NCBI GenBank assembly: GCA_019418225.1
Contig: DYCF01000004.1
Coordinates: 1-64,000, forward strand
DNA: 64,000 nt
From: Clostridiales bacterium
GTDB taxonomy: Bacteria > Bacillota > Clostridia > Lachnospirales > Cellulosilyticaceae
Reading direction: 5' to 3'
Made by a program: the position numbers and the translations under genes. The notes beneath the pieces are model-generated. The model ran no database searches, had not been told where the DNA came from, and saw only the letters and a list, made by a program, of their open reading frames with translations. Positions 26,930 to 34,468 of the stretch are shown piece by piece (the stretch's first letter is position 1; the number at the start of each line of letters is the position of its first letter).

Positions 26930-28126
26930 TTATTTTTCATCTACATAAGATGTAAATATTTTTAGCTTTCCTGAATGAAGTGGCTGAATGACATCCACAT
27001 AGTTAAATAACACCGACACATCCTTTCCCAAACCACGGATAATATGATTTCTAATAACTTGCTCTGCCTGCATCGTATAGCCTTTTCCCTTTTCAATGTA
27101 GATGACAAACTTATCTAATGCTACTTGTTCGACATGATAACCTAAAATACAATCACCAAACTGCTGAATCACTTTATATATGCCACGCTTAAAGAACAGC
27201 TCTCCCAAAATGTCCGTTGTTCCTTTAATAATATCTCCGGTTCTCCCACCGGCAAGCTGAATAACCTGTGAAGTCTGCCCACATTCACAAGCCATTTCTG
27301 ATACTTCCCCTAAATCTTGTAAGTTATATCGAATGAGCGGCATAGCTTTATGAAAGAGACTTGTAATAGCTATTTCACCTACATGGGCCGCCACCTTATT
27401 TTCAGTCGGTAATTGTTCTGCATAAAACAAATTATTCTGTACATGCAAATGCCCCATAGGACACTCATATGCAATACACCAGCTTTCTATAGTGCCATAA
27501 TGGTTAATCGTTTTTGCTTCAAAAATTCTTTCAACATAAGCTCTTTGCTCTAAGGTGGCATACTCACCTGCCAGTTCCAAATAACGAATAATTCCTGGAG
27601 TATAAGCGATTTCACCTCGTTCAATACATTTGGCATAACGTTCAAAGCTAGAAATTGGTCCAGATAACCATCTCGGCTTTAAATCCATTAATTTTTTAAA
27701 GCATACTTTCATATTATCAATCTGAAAATTAAGTATGTTTCCAATCCTTTTATATGTACTTACATCATATAAATAAATATAATTTTCTAAGGACACTTCC
27801 TTATCCCATTTGGTACGTTGTTGCCATACATTAAGCCCTGCCTTTGTACGTTCAGCTGCCGTTTTAATACATTTAACAGGTATCCCAGTAGAACCGCTTG
27901 TTAATTCGGTGGTGGTGGGCACAGGCATAAAGGAAATATACGCTTCATAATTATTTCTAATATCTTTTTTAGTAGTAATTGGTAACTTATAAAAAATGTT
28001 CTCTATGGGTGCCTCTAAATCAATTTGATTTTCTTCAAAAATATTTTCATAAAATTTATTGTTGGCCTTTAAAAAATAAAATAACTTCTTAAGCTGCTTT
28101 TCATGTGCAATTAACCAGCTATTCAT
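26930..28126 (-). CDS. PaaK/CapK-type adenylate-forming ligase
   Basis: Adenylating enzyme of the phenylacetate-CoA ligase family (398 aa), which activates aryl or other carboxylic acids as acyl-AMP. Motifs seen: ELTSGSTGIPVKC (P-loop), INHYGTIESW, and YNLQDLGEVSEMACECGQTSQVI with the CxCG typical of the family, followed by GGRTGDIIKG. ATG at 28126 follows GGAAAGG and overlaps the carrier stop by eight bases; an in-frame TTG lies nine bases upstream. Next to a free acyl carrier protein, it probably loads an acid onto that carrier. The substrate cannot be read from the sequence. Confidence 0.8.
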   Translation of the reverse strand: MNSWLIAHEKQLKKLFYFLKANNKFYENIFEENQIDLEAPIENIFYKLPITTKKDIRNNYEAYISFMPVPTTTELTSGSTGIPVKCIKTAAERTKAGLNVWQQRTKWDKEVSLENYIYLYDVSTYKRIGNILNFQIDNMKVCFKKLMDLKPRWLSGPISSFERYAKCIERGEIAYTPGIIRYLELAGEYATLEQRAYVERIFEAKTINHYGTIESWCIAYECPMGHLHVQNNLFYAEQLPTENKVAAHVGEIAITSLFHKAMPLIRYNLQDLGEVSEMACECGQTSQVIQLAGGRTGDIIKGTTDILGELFFKRGIYKVIQQFGDCILGYHVEQVALDKFVIYIEKGKGYTMQAEQVIRNHIIRGLGKDVSVLFNYVDVIQPLHSGKLKIFTSYVDEK

Positions 28127-28379
28127 TTGCTTCAACCTTTCCTTGAATATAATCCCTTAATGTGCCATAGTTTGTAACCATCTCAAATAATTCCTGTTCA
28201 TCTCCTATATAAATATCAAAAGCTTCTTCGATACTTACAATCAACCTTAAAATCTGAATAGAATCAAATAAAAGATCATCAATCAGATTAGCATCCTCTT
28301 CAATATCCTCGATGCTCATTCCTATCCTTGCATGACGCATAATCAATTCTTTTAACTTATCATCTACTACTTTATTCAC
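28119..28379 (-). CDS. Free-standing acyl carrier protein
   Basis: A small acidic four-helix protein of 86 residues with the phosphopantetheine site DDLLFDSIQILRL (the Ser in DSI), followed by IVSIEEAFDI, which is typical of carrier proteins. The start is taken as GTG at 28379, eight bases after GGGGAG and overlapping the upstream ligase stop by eight bases; the longer reading would need a TTG with no ribosome site. It lies between two ligase genes and just before the BtrH-like genes, so it probably holds the starter acyl group. No phosphopantetheinyl transferase is encoded in the window. Confidence 0.85.
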   Translation of the reverse strand: MNKVVDDKLKELIMRHARIGMSIEDIEEDANLIDDLLFDSIQILRLIVSIEEAFDIYIGDEQELFEMVTNYGTLRDYIQGKVEANE

Positions 28380-29886
28380 TTGCTTCACTCCCCAAATCAA
28401 TAATTTGTTTTCTAATTATTTTTCCACTAATGGTCTTCTCTAAAGCCTTAACCTTATAAATCTTGCCTGGTATCTTATAGTCTTCTAACGCTTTCTTACA
28501 ATGCTTCAGTACATCCACAAGCTTAAACTCTACTCCTTCTACACCGACTACATAAGCTACTATATCCTGCCCTAAAAGTTCATCTGCCTCACCGCGTACT
28601 AGTACTTCTTTAATGCCCTTAAATCCTAAAATAACACCCTCAATCTCCTCAGGGTATACATTTTTACCAGTCTTAATAATTAAATTATCTCTACGACCTG
28701 TTACATAAAGATACCCCTCCTCATCCTTATAGCCTAAATCTCCCGTATGTAAATATCCGTCTCTTAAAACCTTCTGCGTCTGCATTTCATTTTTATAATA
28801 GCCTTGCATGACATTAGGCCCCTTTACACAAATCTCACCAATTTTATAAGGCGGTACGATTTGGTCCTCTGCCATAATTTCAACACTTGTCCCTTCAATC
28901 GGTATACCACTTGACCCTTCCTTAGCTAAAAGCTGCTCTCTCATAATGTAAGTTACCCTTGGCGCTGCTTCTGTCAAACCATAAGAATAAATCAAGTTGG
29001 TATCAGGAAACTTATTTGCAAGTTCCTTAATCTTAGCAATAGCCATACTTGCACCATAAAAGTTGATAATCCTTAAGGCACTTAAATCATATGTTTCAAA
29101 ATTTCTTTCCGCCATCATTGCATTTAATAATGTGGGCACCCCAAATAAAACAGATATTTTTTTATCAGCTAACACCTTTAATGTCCGACTTGCTGTTAAT
29201 ATACCTGTCAGCATATGAAGCGTACAACCATTGGCAAGCCCTACTAACAATTCGCCAGTAATACTAGATGCATGGTTTATATTCTTTATAAGTAATATCT
29301 GATCTTCATGAGAAAGTTTTAAATAGCTTGATATGGCAAGTACATTACTCTCAATATTGGTATTAGAGAGCATGATGCCTTTTGGCATATTAGTCGTTCC
29401 AGATGAAAATAAAATAATAGCAGGGCTTTCTTTACAAATTACTGTGCTACTTTCAATTTCATATTCACCTACTCTATTCATTTGCAAATGCTCTGTTTCA
29501 TACTGTACATATAACAGATTCATCTGTAGCTTAGAATATTCCTTTTCTATTTCAGTAAATAATTTCTTATACTTAGGCAGTGTTACTATTACCTTGATTT
29601 CATAGAATGTTATAATATCCTTCAGCTTATTTATGCCACTATTCATATACACAGGAATAATGGTTGCACCAACTAGATTAATTCCAAAAAAGCCTATAGC
29701 AAACTCAATACTATTATCCATTGCTAATAATATACTGTCCCCTTCTTGAATCCCCATCTCCCTTAGTTCTACAGCTACTTGATGTGCACATGTGTTAAGT
29801 CCATTATAAGTAATAGTCTTGTTACATTCTAAAGCGACTTGCTCTCCATATTGCTTACAACTCTTTTCCAGCAAATTATAAATCAT
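28372..29886 (-). CDS. Acyl-CoA/acyl-ACP synthetase-type ligase, first gene of the thiotemplate operon
   Basis: A 504-residue class I adenylate-forming enzyme. Visible motifs: AIILFSSGTTNMPKGIMLS (P-loop), IYSYGLTEAAPR, HTGDLGYKDEEGYLYVTGR and the C-terminal lysine motif KTISGKIIRK. It most resembles free-standing fatty-acid or aryl-acid ligases that charge an acyl carrier protein. The next gene is such a carrier and overlaps it by eight bases. ATG follows AAGGAGGGAGAGT. First gene of the operon, with a candidate promoter 50-80 bases upstream. The substrate is unknown; a fatty or short-chain acid is a reasonable guess. Confidence 0.82.
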   Translation of the reverse strand: MIYNLLEKSCKQYGEQVALECNKTITYNGLNTCAHQVAVELREMGIQEGDSILLAMDNSIEFAIGFFGINLVGATIIPVYMNSGINKLKDIITFYEIKVIVTLPKYKKLFTEIEKEYSKLQMNLLYVQYETEHLQMNRVGEYEIESSTVICKESPAIILFSSGTTNMPKGIMLSNTNIESNVLAISSYLKLSHEDQILLIKNINHASSITGELLVGLANGCTLHMLTGILTASRTLKVLADKKISVLFGVPTLLNAMMAERNFETYDLSALRIINFYGASMAIAKIKELANKFPDTNLIYSYGLTEAAPRVTYIMREQLLAKEGSSGIPIEGTSVEIMAEDQIVPPYKIGEICVKGPNVMQGYYKNEMQTQKVLRDGYLHTGDLGYKDEEGYLYVTGRRDNLIIKTGKNVYPEEIEGVILGFKGIKEVLVRGEADELLGQDIVAYVVGVEGVEFKLVDVLKHCKKALEDYKIPGKIYKVKALEKTISGKIIRKQIIDLGSEASE

Positions 29887-29935
29887 ACTCTCCCTCCTTA
29901 TTTCAAATAATAATATTTAATTCCATATATTCAAA

Positions 29936-29964
29936 ATTATAATCATCATTTTTTATAACCACAA
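29936..29964 (-). promoter_or_regulatory. Candidate sigma-A promoter of the thiotemplate operon
   Basis: On the minus strand, a -35 of TTGTGG is followed by a 17-base spacer and a perfect TATAAT. The -35 is weak (3/6) and the -10 ideal. It lies about 50 bases before the ATG of the first ligase gene. No operator was recognised. Confidence 0.45.
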
Positions 29965-30068
29965 TAACCTCTTCCACTTAAAATCTATACATTTTGTACA
30001 CCTTCTCTTTTTTGTTTCAATTTTTATTAGTTATTTTCACATACCACAATATATATATACATAATAAA

Positions 30069-30109
30069 AAGGCATAAGAAATGTTTTTATATCACATTTC
30101 TTATGCCTT
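30069..30109. terminator. Hairpin, copy 2 of the recurring family
   Basis: A 16-bp perfect stem (AAGGCATAAGAAATGT) with a nine-base loop, followed on the minus strand by TTTTTA. It ends the FHA gene and lies ahead of the thiotemplate operon promoter, isolating the two units. Confidence 0.75.
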
Positions 30110-30119
30110 CTATATAGGC

Positions 30120-30947
30120 TTACCACTTTATACGGTATTCTTTTGCACCGATACCAAGTAAATCACCTTCATTTAATACAACTGCATGATGAATCATTTT
30201 ACCATTTACATAAGTCCCATTTGTTGCACCTAAGTCCATCAAATACACCTTTTCATCAAAGGTATAAAACTTACAGTGCATTCCTGAAACCGTTGGATCT
30301 CCCTCAATGACCACATTACATTTTTGTGGATTACGTCCTAAGGTAATTTCTTCGTTATTTAAATTAATCCTAATAATTTGAGATAAAACCGCATCACTTA
30401 ACTCAACTAGCTCTAAATGTATATTTTCAGCTTGCTTACCTCCAAGAGGTGCATTTTTAGGCAGCTCCTGTCTAGGCAATTTAACCTGCATCTTAGCTGC
30501 AGCCATTTGACTTTCTGCCATCTTTCTTTCTACTCTAGCCTGCTTTTCCATATTCGCTTGTCTTTGGTGTTCTGCTTGCTTGCGTAAGATTTCCTGGTTT
30601 TGTAATGCAGCTTGTTTTTTCAATTCAGTCTGTTTATTTTTTAAAGCCACTGAGGCCTGAGAAGCTGCCAATGTCTTATGTTGTTTTTGAACTGACTGTG
30701 CTTTTTTAGGCTTTTGTGATACCTTTTTAGAAGGTTTAATAGGTTTGCCTGCAAATAATCGATTTAAAAAGAATAGCAAGATAGCTGCAAGGCATACCGC
30801 AATACCAGCCCCCATAAACATCCAGCCTTCCCAGTTAAAATTTTCATTTGCAATATCTACTTCTGTTTTCTGCTGGGCAAGAATGGTTTGTGTATGTAAA
30901 AGCATCATTCCACCTGCCAGCATCCATGGTCTGATTATTCGTTTCAT
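30120..30947 (-). CDS. Membrane-anchored FHA-domain protein
   Basis: 275 residues. ATG at 30947 follows GGAGGCAAAT. A signal-like hydrophobic start and a second membrane helix (about residues 32-52) are followed by a long Lys/Gln/Ala-rich coiled-coil (about 60-165), then an FHA domain. The FHA core shows ITLGRNPQKCNVVI, the phosphothreonine-binding SGMHCKF and LGATNGTYVNG, with all key residues present. It should recruit phosphothreonine proteins to the inner face of the membrane. No Ser/Thr kinase is nearby, so the partner is elsewhere. Monocistronic, ending at a recurring-family hairpin. Confidence 0.83.
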   Translation of the reverse strand: MKRIIRPWMLAGGMMLLHTQTILAQQKTEVDIANENFNWEGWMFMGAGIAVCLAAILLFFLNRLFAGKPIKPSKKVSQKPKKAQSVQKQHKTLAASQASVALKNKQTELKKQAALQNQEILRKQAEHQRQANMEKQARVERKMAESQMAAAKMQVKLPRQELPKNAPLGGKQAENIHLELVELSDAVLSQIIRINLNNEEITLGRNPQKCNVVIEGDPTVSGMHCKFYTFDEKVYLMDLGATNGTYVNGKMIHHAVVLNEGDLLGIGAKEYRIKW

Positions 30948-31134
30948 ATTTGCCTCCATTATATAGCGCTTTGTTTAAGCGGATTTCATTTGCTTCATCA
31001 ATCCTAAAGCTATTATAATAGATTCACCTATAAATTACCAGTTTTTATGCACTTCCTTATCATCCATATTATGGGTATTCTTATAAAGAGATATTTATTA
31101 GTCCCTTACTCACTTATATCCTTTCATACTTATG

Positions 31135-31836
31135 TTATGAACTCATTTCTTCTTTTATTTGACCTTCTAGTATATCAAACAACCAATATGGTAATAACTT
31201 AAGTTCTTCTACAGTTCCTCTTTTACGATACAGTACCTTCAAAAGATACTCCTCCCAGTTTTCAAAGTTAATTCCATTAATATTATAAAATGATTCAGTA
31301 CACATTTCAGGTGTATCATATACGCGATATCCCCAGCATCCACCTGGTCTTACCTCGTAAATCATACAATTTCCCTCTTCAGATAGAAGTGGACAACTTA
31401 TTCCTAATTCAAAATAATCCTGCATAAACTGCATCAATTGTGGCGACACACATCCTTGTGAATAGTAATGACTAAAATCTGTATCTAAACCACTTCTTTC
31501 AATAGCTTTTAAAATATGTACAACCTTTTCATAGATTACTTGCTTTTCTTCCTTTGTAAATGCCATAAGTTTTATTTTAATAGCCTGTGCCTCACTACTT
31601 AAAACCTGAATGGCCTGTTTGCAACATCCACTACATCCTTTTTGACAAACACATTTCACCCCTGTTTCTTCTTCTGCTTCATCAATGCAAGTCGTTAACT
31701 TCGGAATACTTGTTTTAAACCATTCAAAAAGACCCTCTTCATCAATATGCTCCGGCATACGAATTAGCATTTCCCCCTTCACTACGTTCTCTTTTTCTAG
31801 TGAAGCTTTCCATAGTTTATTCAGTTGTTTTTCCAT
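31135..31836 (-). CDS. YkgJ-family cysteine-cluster protein
   Basis: 233 residues with the zinc or Fe-S cysteine pattern of the YkgJ/UPF0153 family: CVCQKGCSGCCKQ near residue 50, then ISCPLLSEEGNCMIYEVRPGGCWGYR near 155-180. It is probably a metal-binding or radical-type modification protein; members have no settled function. Its neighbour FliB carries a related cysteine pattern, so the two may be distant relatives. ATG at 31836 is eight bases after GGGGAG. It lies about 600 bases downstream of FliB with hairpins between them, so it is probably transcribed alone. Confidence 0.75.
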   Translation of the reverse strand: MEKQLNKLWKASLEKENVVKGEMLIRMPEHIDEEGLFEWFKTSIPKLTTCIDEAEEETGVKCVCQKGCSGCCKQAIQVLSSEAQAIKIKLMAFTKEEKQVIYEKVVHILKAIERSGLDTDFSHYYSQGCVSPQLMQFMQDYFELGISCPLLSEEGNCMIYEVRPGGCWGYRVYDTPEMCTESFYNINGINFENWEEYLLKVLYRKRGTVEELKLLPYWLFDILEGQIKEEMSS

Positions 31837-31962
31837 TGTCAAAACTCCCCTTTTTATTATTGCAATGCATTAAATAATTATCTGATTATTTTAAATTAAT
31901 TATGACATATTAAACCCTTAAATCCAATAACAATATCCAAAATTTTAATATACCGCAAGAAA

Positions 31963-32002
31963 GGGCATAAGAAATATTTAGAAATAAATATTTCTTATGC
32001 CC
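31963..32002. repeat. Perfect hairpin, copy 3 of the recurring family
   Basis: An 18-bp perfect stem (GGGCATAAGAAATATTTA and complement) with a four-base loop. Unlike copies 1 and 2 it does not directly follow an intact gene, being about 120 bases upstream of the YkgJ-type gene. This suggests it marks the end of a lost gene or is a dispersed element. Confidence 0.7.
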
Positions 32003-32174
32003 TCAGATTGTTGACAAATGAATTTTCCCAAAATAAACTCACAAATTAAGTGAGGATTATTCAAGAAAATCTATTAAAATAGGGGTAAAAAGAGCAGTTT
32101 AGGTCCATTTTTACCTCTGTTTTCTATTTCTAGACTAGTAAAATACTATGGAAAAGTTAATTGTCTACAGCCTG

Positions 32175-32200
32175 AGCACTGTTTATTACTAAACAGTGCT
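32175..32200. terminator. Perfect hairpin with T-tail on the plus strand
   Basis: An 11-bp stem (AGCACTGTTTA and complement) around TTAC, followed by TTTT. It lies directly beside decayed repeat copy A. As a terminator it would act on plus-strand transcripts. Confidence 0.5.
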
Positions 32201-32212
32201 TTTGCCTTTCTC

Positions 32213-32387
32213 CCTAAAACTTCCTATAATCCTTGACTTGCCTTTTTATTTAAGCTTCCCTTTTCTTAAAGCAGTATGTCTACACTTATCCTCGCCAAAC
32301 ACACTAAACATTATGCTTCTATAAATAGACTCTCAGTATTTATTATCTTCTTGTCCCTAAAGTTTCTTAAGTTAAGATTTTTAAAAT
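32213..32387 (-). pseudogene. Repeat copy A: stop-interrupted coding remnant
   Basis: About 175 bases similar (roughly 80% by eye) to 33750-33922. Translated on the minus strand it gives pieces such as SIYRSIMFSVFG and KCRHTALRKG, broken by several in-frame stops. The other copy is open over the same span, so this is its decayed form. I do not recognise the protein family. Confidence 0.6.
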
Positions 32388-32441
32388 GAGGGACCATTTT
32401 TAATCTAATGTAAGCCTGTGTCATCTGAGTTTAAATTAACC

Positions 32442-33605
32442 TTAAAATTCATTCATTAAAGTCATTATGATTTGATCAATGTCATAAACTGCCTCAGTTT
32501 CAAAAATTTCTTGTAGTGCTTCTATATTTTCTTCCAAATGCTCCACATCTTTAGAATACATATGGCTTATATCCACCATATCTACTTCCGTAAATTGTCC
32601 ATTTTCCATCCATCTTACAACGGCAAGTTCCTTAATCATGATTGTACTTATGATAGCTATCTTGATTTTGGCAGAGGTATCATAATCAAAAATAGACTTC
32701 ATAAAGTATCTAAATATAAAATACACTAATATATTTTTAAACTTGTACATGTTATCTTTATAATAATGATTAAATGCCTTATGCTGATCGATATAAGCTC
32801 TTCTATCTGCTTCACTTTGTCCAAAGTTTTTTAACGCCTTATTTAGCCCTAATGGATCATGGGTATTGATATGTTCTAAATCTCTATATGTTTTAAAATA
32901 CGCACAGACATTATTATATTTAATAACTTCATTTTCCTCATACTTATATAAATCATTTATCAATTCCTCTACAAAACAACTGTTATTATACTTTTCTATC
33001 ACATATTTTATTTCATCCATCTCATCAAAATCTATTTTATCTTGGATTTCTTCAACAAATCTAAGTACTACTGCTGCCTTAACACCTAAAGATATATTTG
33101 GCATTTCTATCATATTAATTATGATGTCTCTACATAGGAAAAAATCTTCAAGTACATCTTCGTCAATACTATCCTCCATATCTCCTACTTGATCATCTTC
33201 ACTTAATTCAAATGCTGTTGCTTTATCATTTCCTAATATTATTCTTGCAGCCTCTGGGCAAGATAAGGATATACCTATTTCTCTTAAATCAAAAAACTCT
33301 TCCATGTATCTTGGGTATTGTCTACATGTATAGCAAAGATTTTTCTCTCCAAGCTCATTGTATATTTCACAAAGATTATTTTTATTTAAAAATGGACAGT
33401 TTTCACCATCTAATACAAAGACATTGTCGCCATCTTCTTCGACAATCTTACTTCTTAACTTTTTGCCAAACTCACTTTCTATATTCTGATAGCAATTATA
33501 CGTTTCCTCATCTATTACAATGCCCCATCCTGCACAACAAGTATCTTCACACTCGGATGCAATACATGTAAAATCCTTAAAATAACTTGGTACTCTTATT
33601 TTCAT
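32442..33605 (-). CDS. fliB: Flagellin lysine-N-methylase family protein (FliB)
   Basis: 387 residues starting at the ATG that gives MKIRVPSYFKDFTCI, the standard FliB start; an ATG 21 bases earlier has no ribosome site. The cysteine pattern is complete: CIASECEDTCCAGWGI, NCPFLNKNNLCEIYN and LCYTCRQYPRYMEEF, expected to hold an Fe-S cluster. Characterised members methylate lysines of flagellin. No flagellar gene is in the window. The gene is flanked on both sides by copies of a 175-base direct repeat, so it may have arrived with, or been duplicated around, a mobile or recombining segment. The target protein is inferred only from the family. Confidence 0.82.
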   Translation of the reverse strand: MKIRVPSYFKDFTCIASECEDTCCAGWGIVIDEETYNCYQNIESEFGKKLRSKIVEEDGDNVFVLDGENCPFLNKNNLCEIYNELGEKNLCYTCRQYPRYMEEFFDLREIGISLSCPEAARIILGNDKATAFELSEDDQVGDMEDSIDEDVLEDFFLCRDIIINMIEMPNISLGVKAAVVLRFVEEIQDKIDFDEMDEIKYVIEKYNNSCFVEELINDLYKYEENEVIKYNNVCAYFKTYRDLEHINTHDPLGLNKALKNFGQSEADRRAYIDQHKAFNHYYKDNMYKFKNILVYFIFRYFMKSIFDYDTSAKIKIAIISTIMIKELAVVRWMENGQFTEVDMVDISHMYSKDVEHLEENIEALQEIFETEAVYDIDQIIMTLMNEF

Positions 33606-33702
33606 TTCTAGTCTCACACTCTCCATATAAATTATTATTTCATTTTAATATTTATTGATTATAACATCAAGTGTAGTCTCTCTATCCTATCCCACCAATA
33701 AA

Positions 33703-33746
33703 AAGAGCACAAGAAATGTCTATTGCTAAACACTTCTTATGCTCTT
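33703..33746. repeat. Hairpin, copy 4 of the recurring family
   Basis: A 17-bp stem (AAGAGCACAAGAAATGT) with two G-T type mismatches that would be G-U pairs on one RNA strand. It overlaps the stop codon of the open minus-strand reading in repeat copy B, so it probably was the terminator of that gene. Confidence 0.65.
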
Positions 33747-33749
33747 ATT

Positions 33750-33922
33750 CCTGAAACTTCCTCTAATCCCTGACTTACCTTTTTACTTAAGCTCCCTTTC
33801 CTCAAAGCAGTATGTTTACACTTACTCATGGTAAGCACACTAAGCATTATACTTCTATAAATAGCCTCCCAGTATTCATTGTCTTCTTGTACTTGAGATT
33901 TCTTAAGTTAAGGCTTTTAAAG
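33750..33922 (-). pseudogene. Repeat copy B: C-terminal coding remnant
   Basis: Open on the minus strand for about 55 codons without a clear start; pieces read EDNEYWEAIYRSIMLSVL, KCKHTALRKGSLSKK and GLEEVSGIRA before a TAA inside hairpin copy 4. It is the better-preserved twin of 32213-32387. No stop interrupts this part, but the upstream sequence is broken. I do not recognise the family. Confidence 0.55.
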
Positions 33923-34320
33923 ATCAGAAGAAGTGGGAGGCGCCATTTTGCTCGTTGCATCTGTAGCTGCGCGCCAAGCTACAAGCAAGCAAATATTTTG
34001 CTTTAATGCAGGCAAGTTCAATGACCTTCTTCTTGAAACTTTTATGACTTTAATTTGTTGTATCGGCATTATATTTCCACTCCGCATCCCCGTCACTGGC
34101 ATCATCGCAGCCGTTAGTGCAGATAGTGCTCGCCTAATAGGTTAGATATCGTTACTGCAGGATTAAAGAGTAAGCCCTCTAGTTTATACTTTGTAGAAGT
34201 TGTTTTGCCTTTACACTTAGGTATATGTCTTGAAAGAAAAACTTTCCCTACATAATAATCAGTTTTTATTGCTTACAAATGTTCTAATAATTTATGTCCG
34301 AATATACCCCTCAAAATATC
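33923..34320 (-). pseudogene. Frame-broken coding remnant upstream of repeat copy B
   Basis: On the minus strand, protein-like segments appear in successive different frames: one with SRHIPKCKGKTTSTKYKLEG, the next ending LLGEHYLH, another with SFKKKVIELACIKAKYLLA. Each ends at a stop or shifts frame. Base composition in 33940-34140 is richer in G and C than its surroundings. This fits a decayed gene or inserted fragment; the identity is unknown. Confidence 0.35.
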
Positions 34321-34377
34321 CGTTATAATAAGTATAATTTTTAGTCATTATATCTACTCTTCTATTATCTAAATACA

Positions 34378-34421
34378 AAAATCCTCGAAATACTCATTTC
34401 ACTGATTATTTCGAGGATTTT
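34378..34421. terminator. Terminator of the pyr operon
   Basis: A 15-bp perfect stem (AAAATCCTCGAAATA and complement) with a 14-base loop, about 50 bases past the pyrE stop on the minus strand. It marks the end of the eight-gene UMP operon. Confidence 0.85.
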
Positions 34422-34468
34422 ATTCATGGAGGTGAGGCGCATCAAACTCCTATCTTTTATATCTCTTC

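Larger units (their letters stand above)
31843..32441. other. Gene-free stretch with hairpins and a decayed repeat
   Basis: No intact gene. It holds a recurring-family hairpin (31963-32002), another perfect hairpin (32175-32200), a weaker imperfect stem around 32080-32125 and repeat copy A (32213-32387). Reading copy A on the minus strand gives a peptide interrupted by stop codons. Confidence 0.7.
33606..34468. other. Gene-poor stretch with repeat copy B and decayed coding sequence
   Basis: Contains a recurring-family hairpin (33703-33746), repeat copy B (33750-33922), a GC-richer stretch (about 33930-34145) with protein-like reading in shifting minus-strand frames, and the pyrE terminator (34378-34421). 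No intact gene can be supported. Short open frames on both strands lack ribosome sites. Confidence 0.6.

Noticed and set aside
30069..33746. CRISPR array suggested by the repeated AAGAAATATTT hairpins
   Set aside because: The copies are palindromes hundreds to thousands of bases apart, with genes between them and no regular spacers.
33933..34145. Plus-strand 70-aa ORF with hydrophobic character
   Set aside because: No ribosome site, overlaps minus-strand protein-like frames of a decayed region, and is only open by chance.
31843..34468. Prophage or insertion sequence
   Set aside because: Repeats and remnants are present, but no transposase, integrase or phage structural gene is recognisable.
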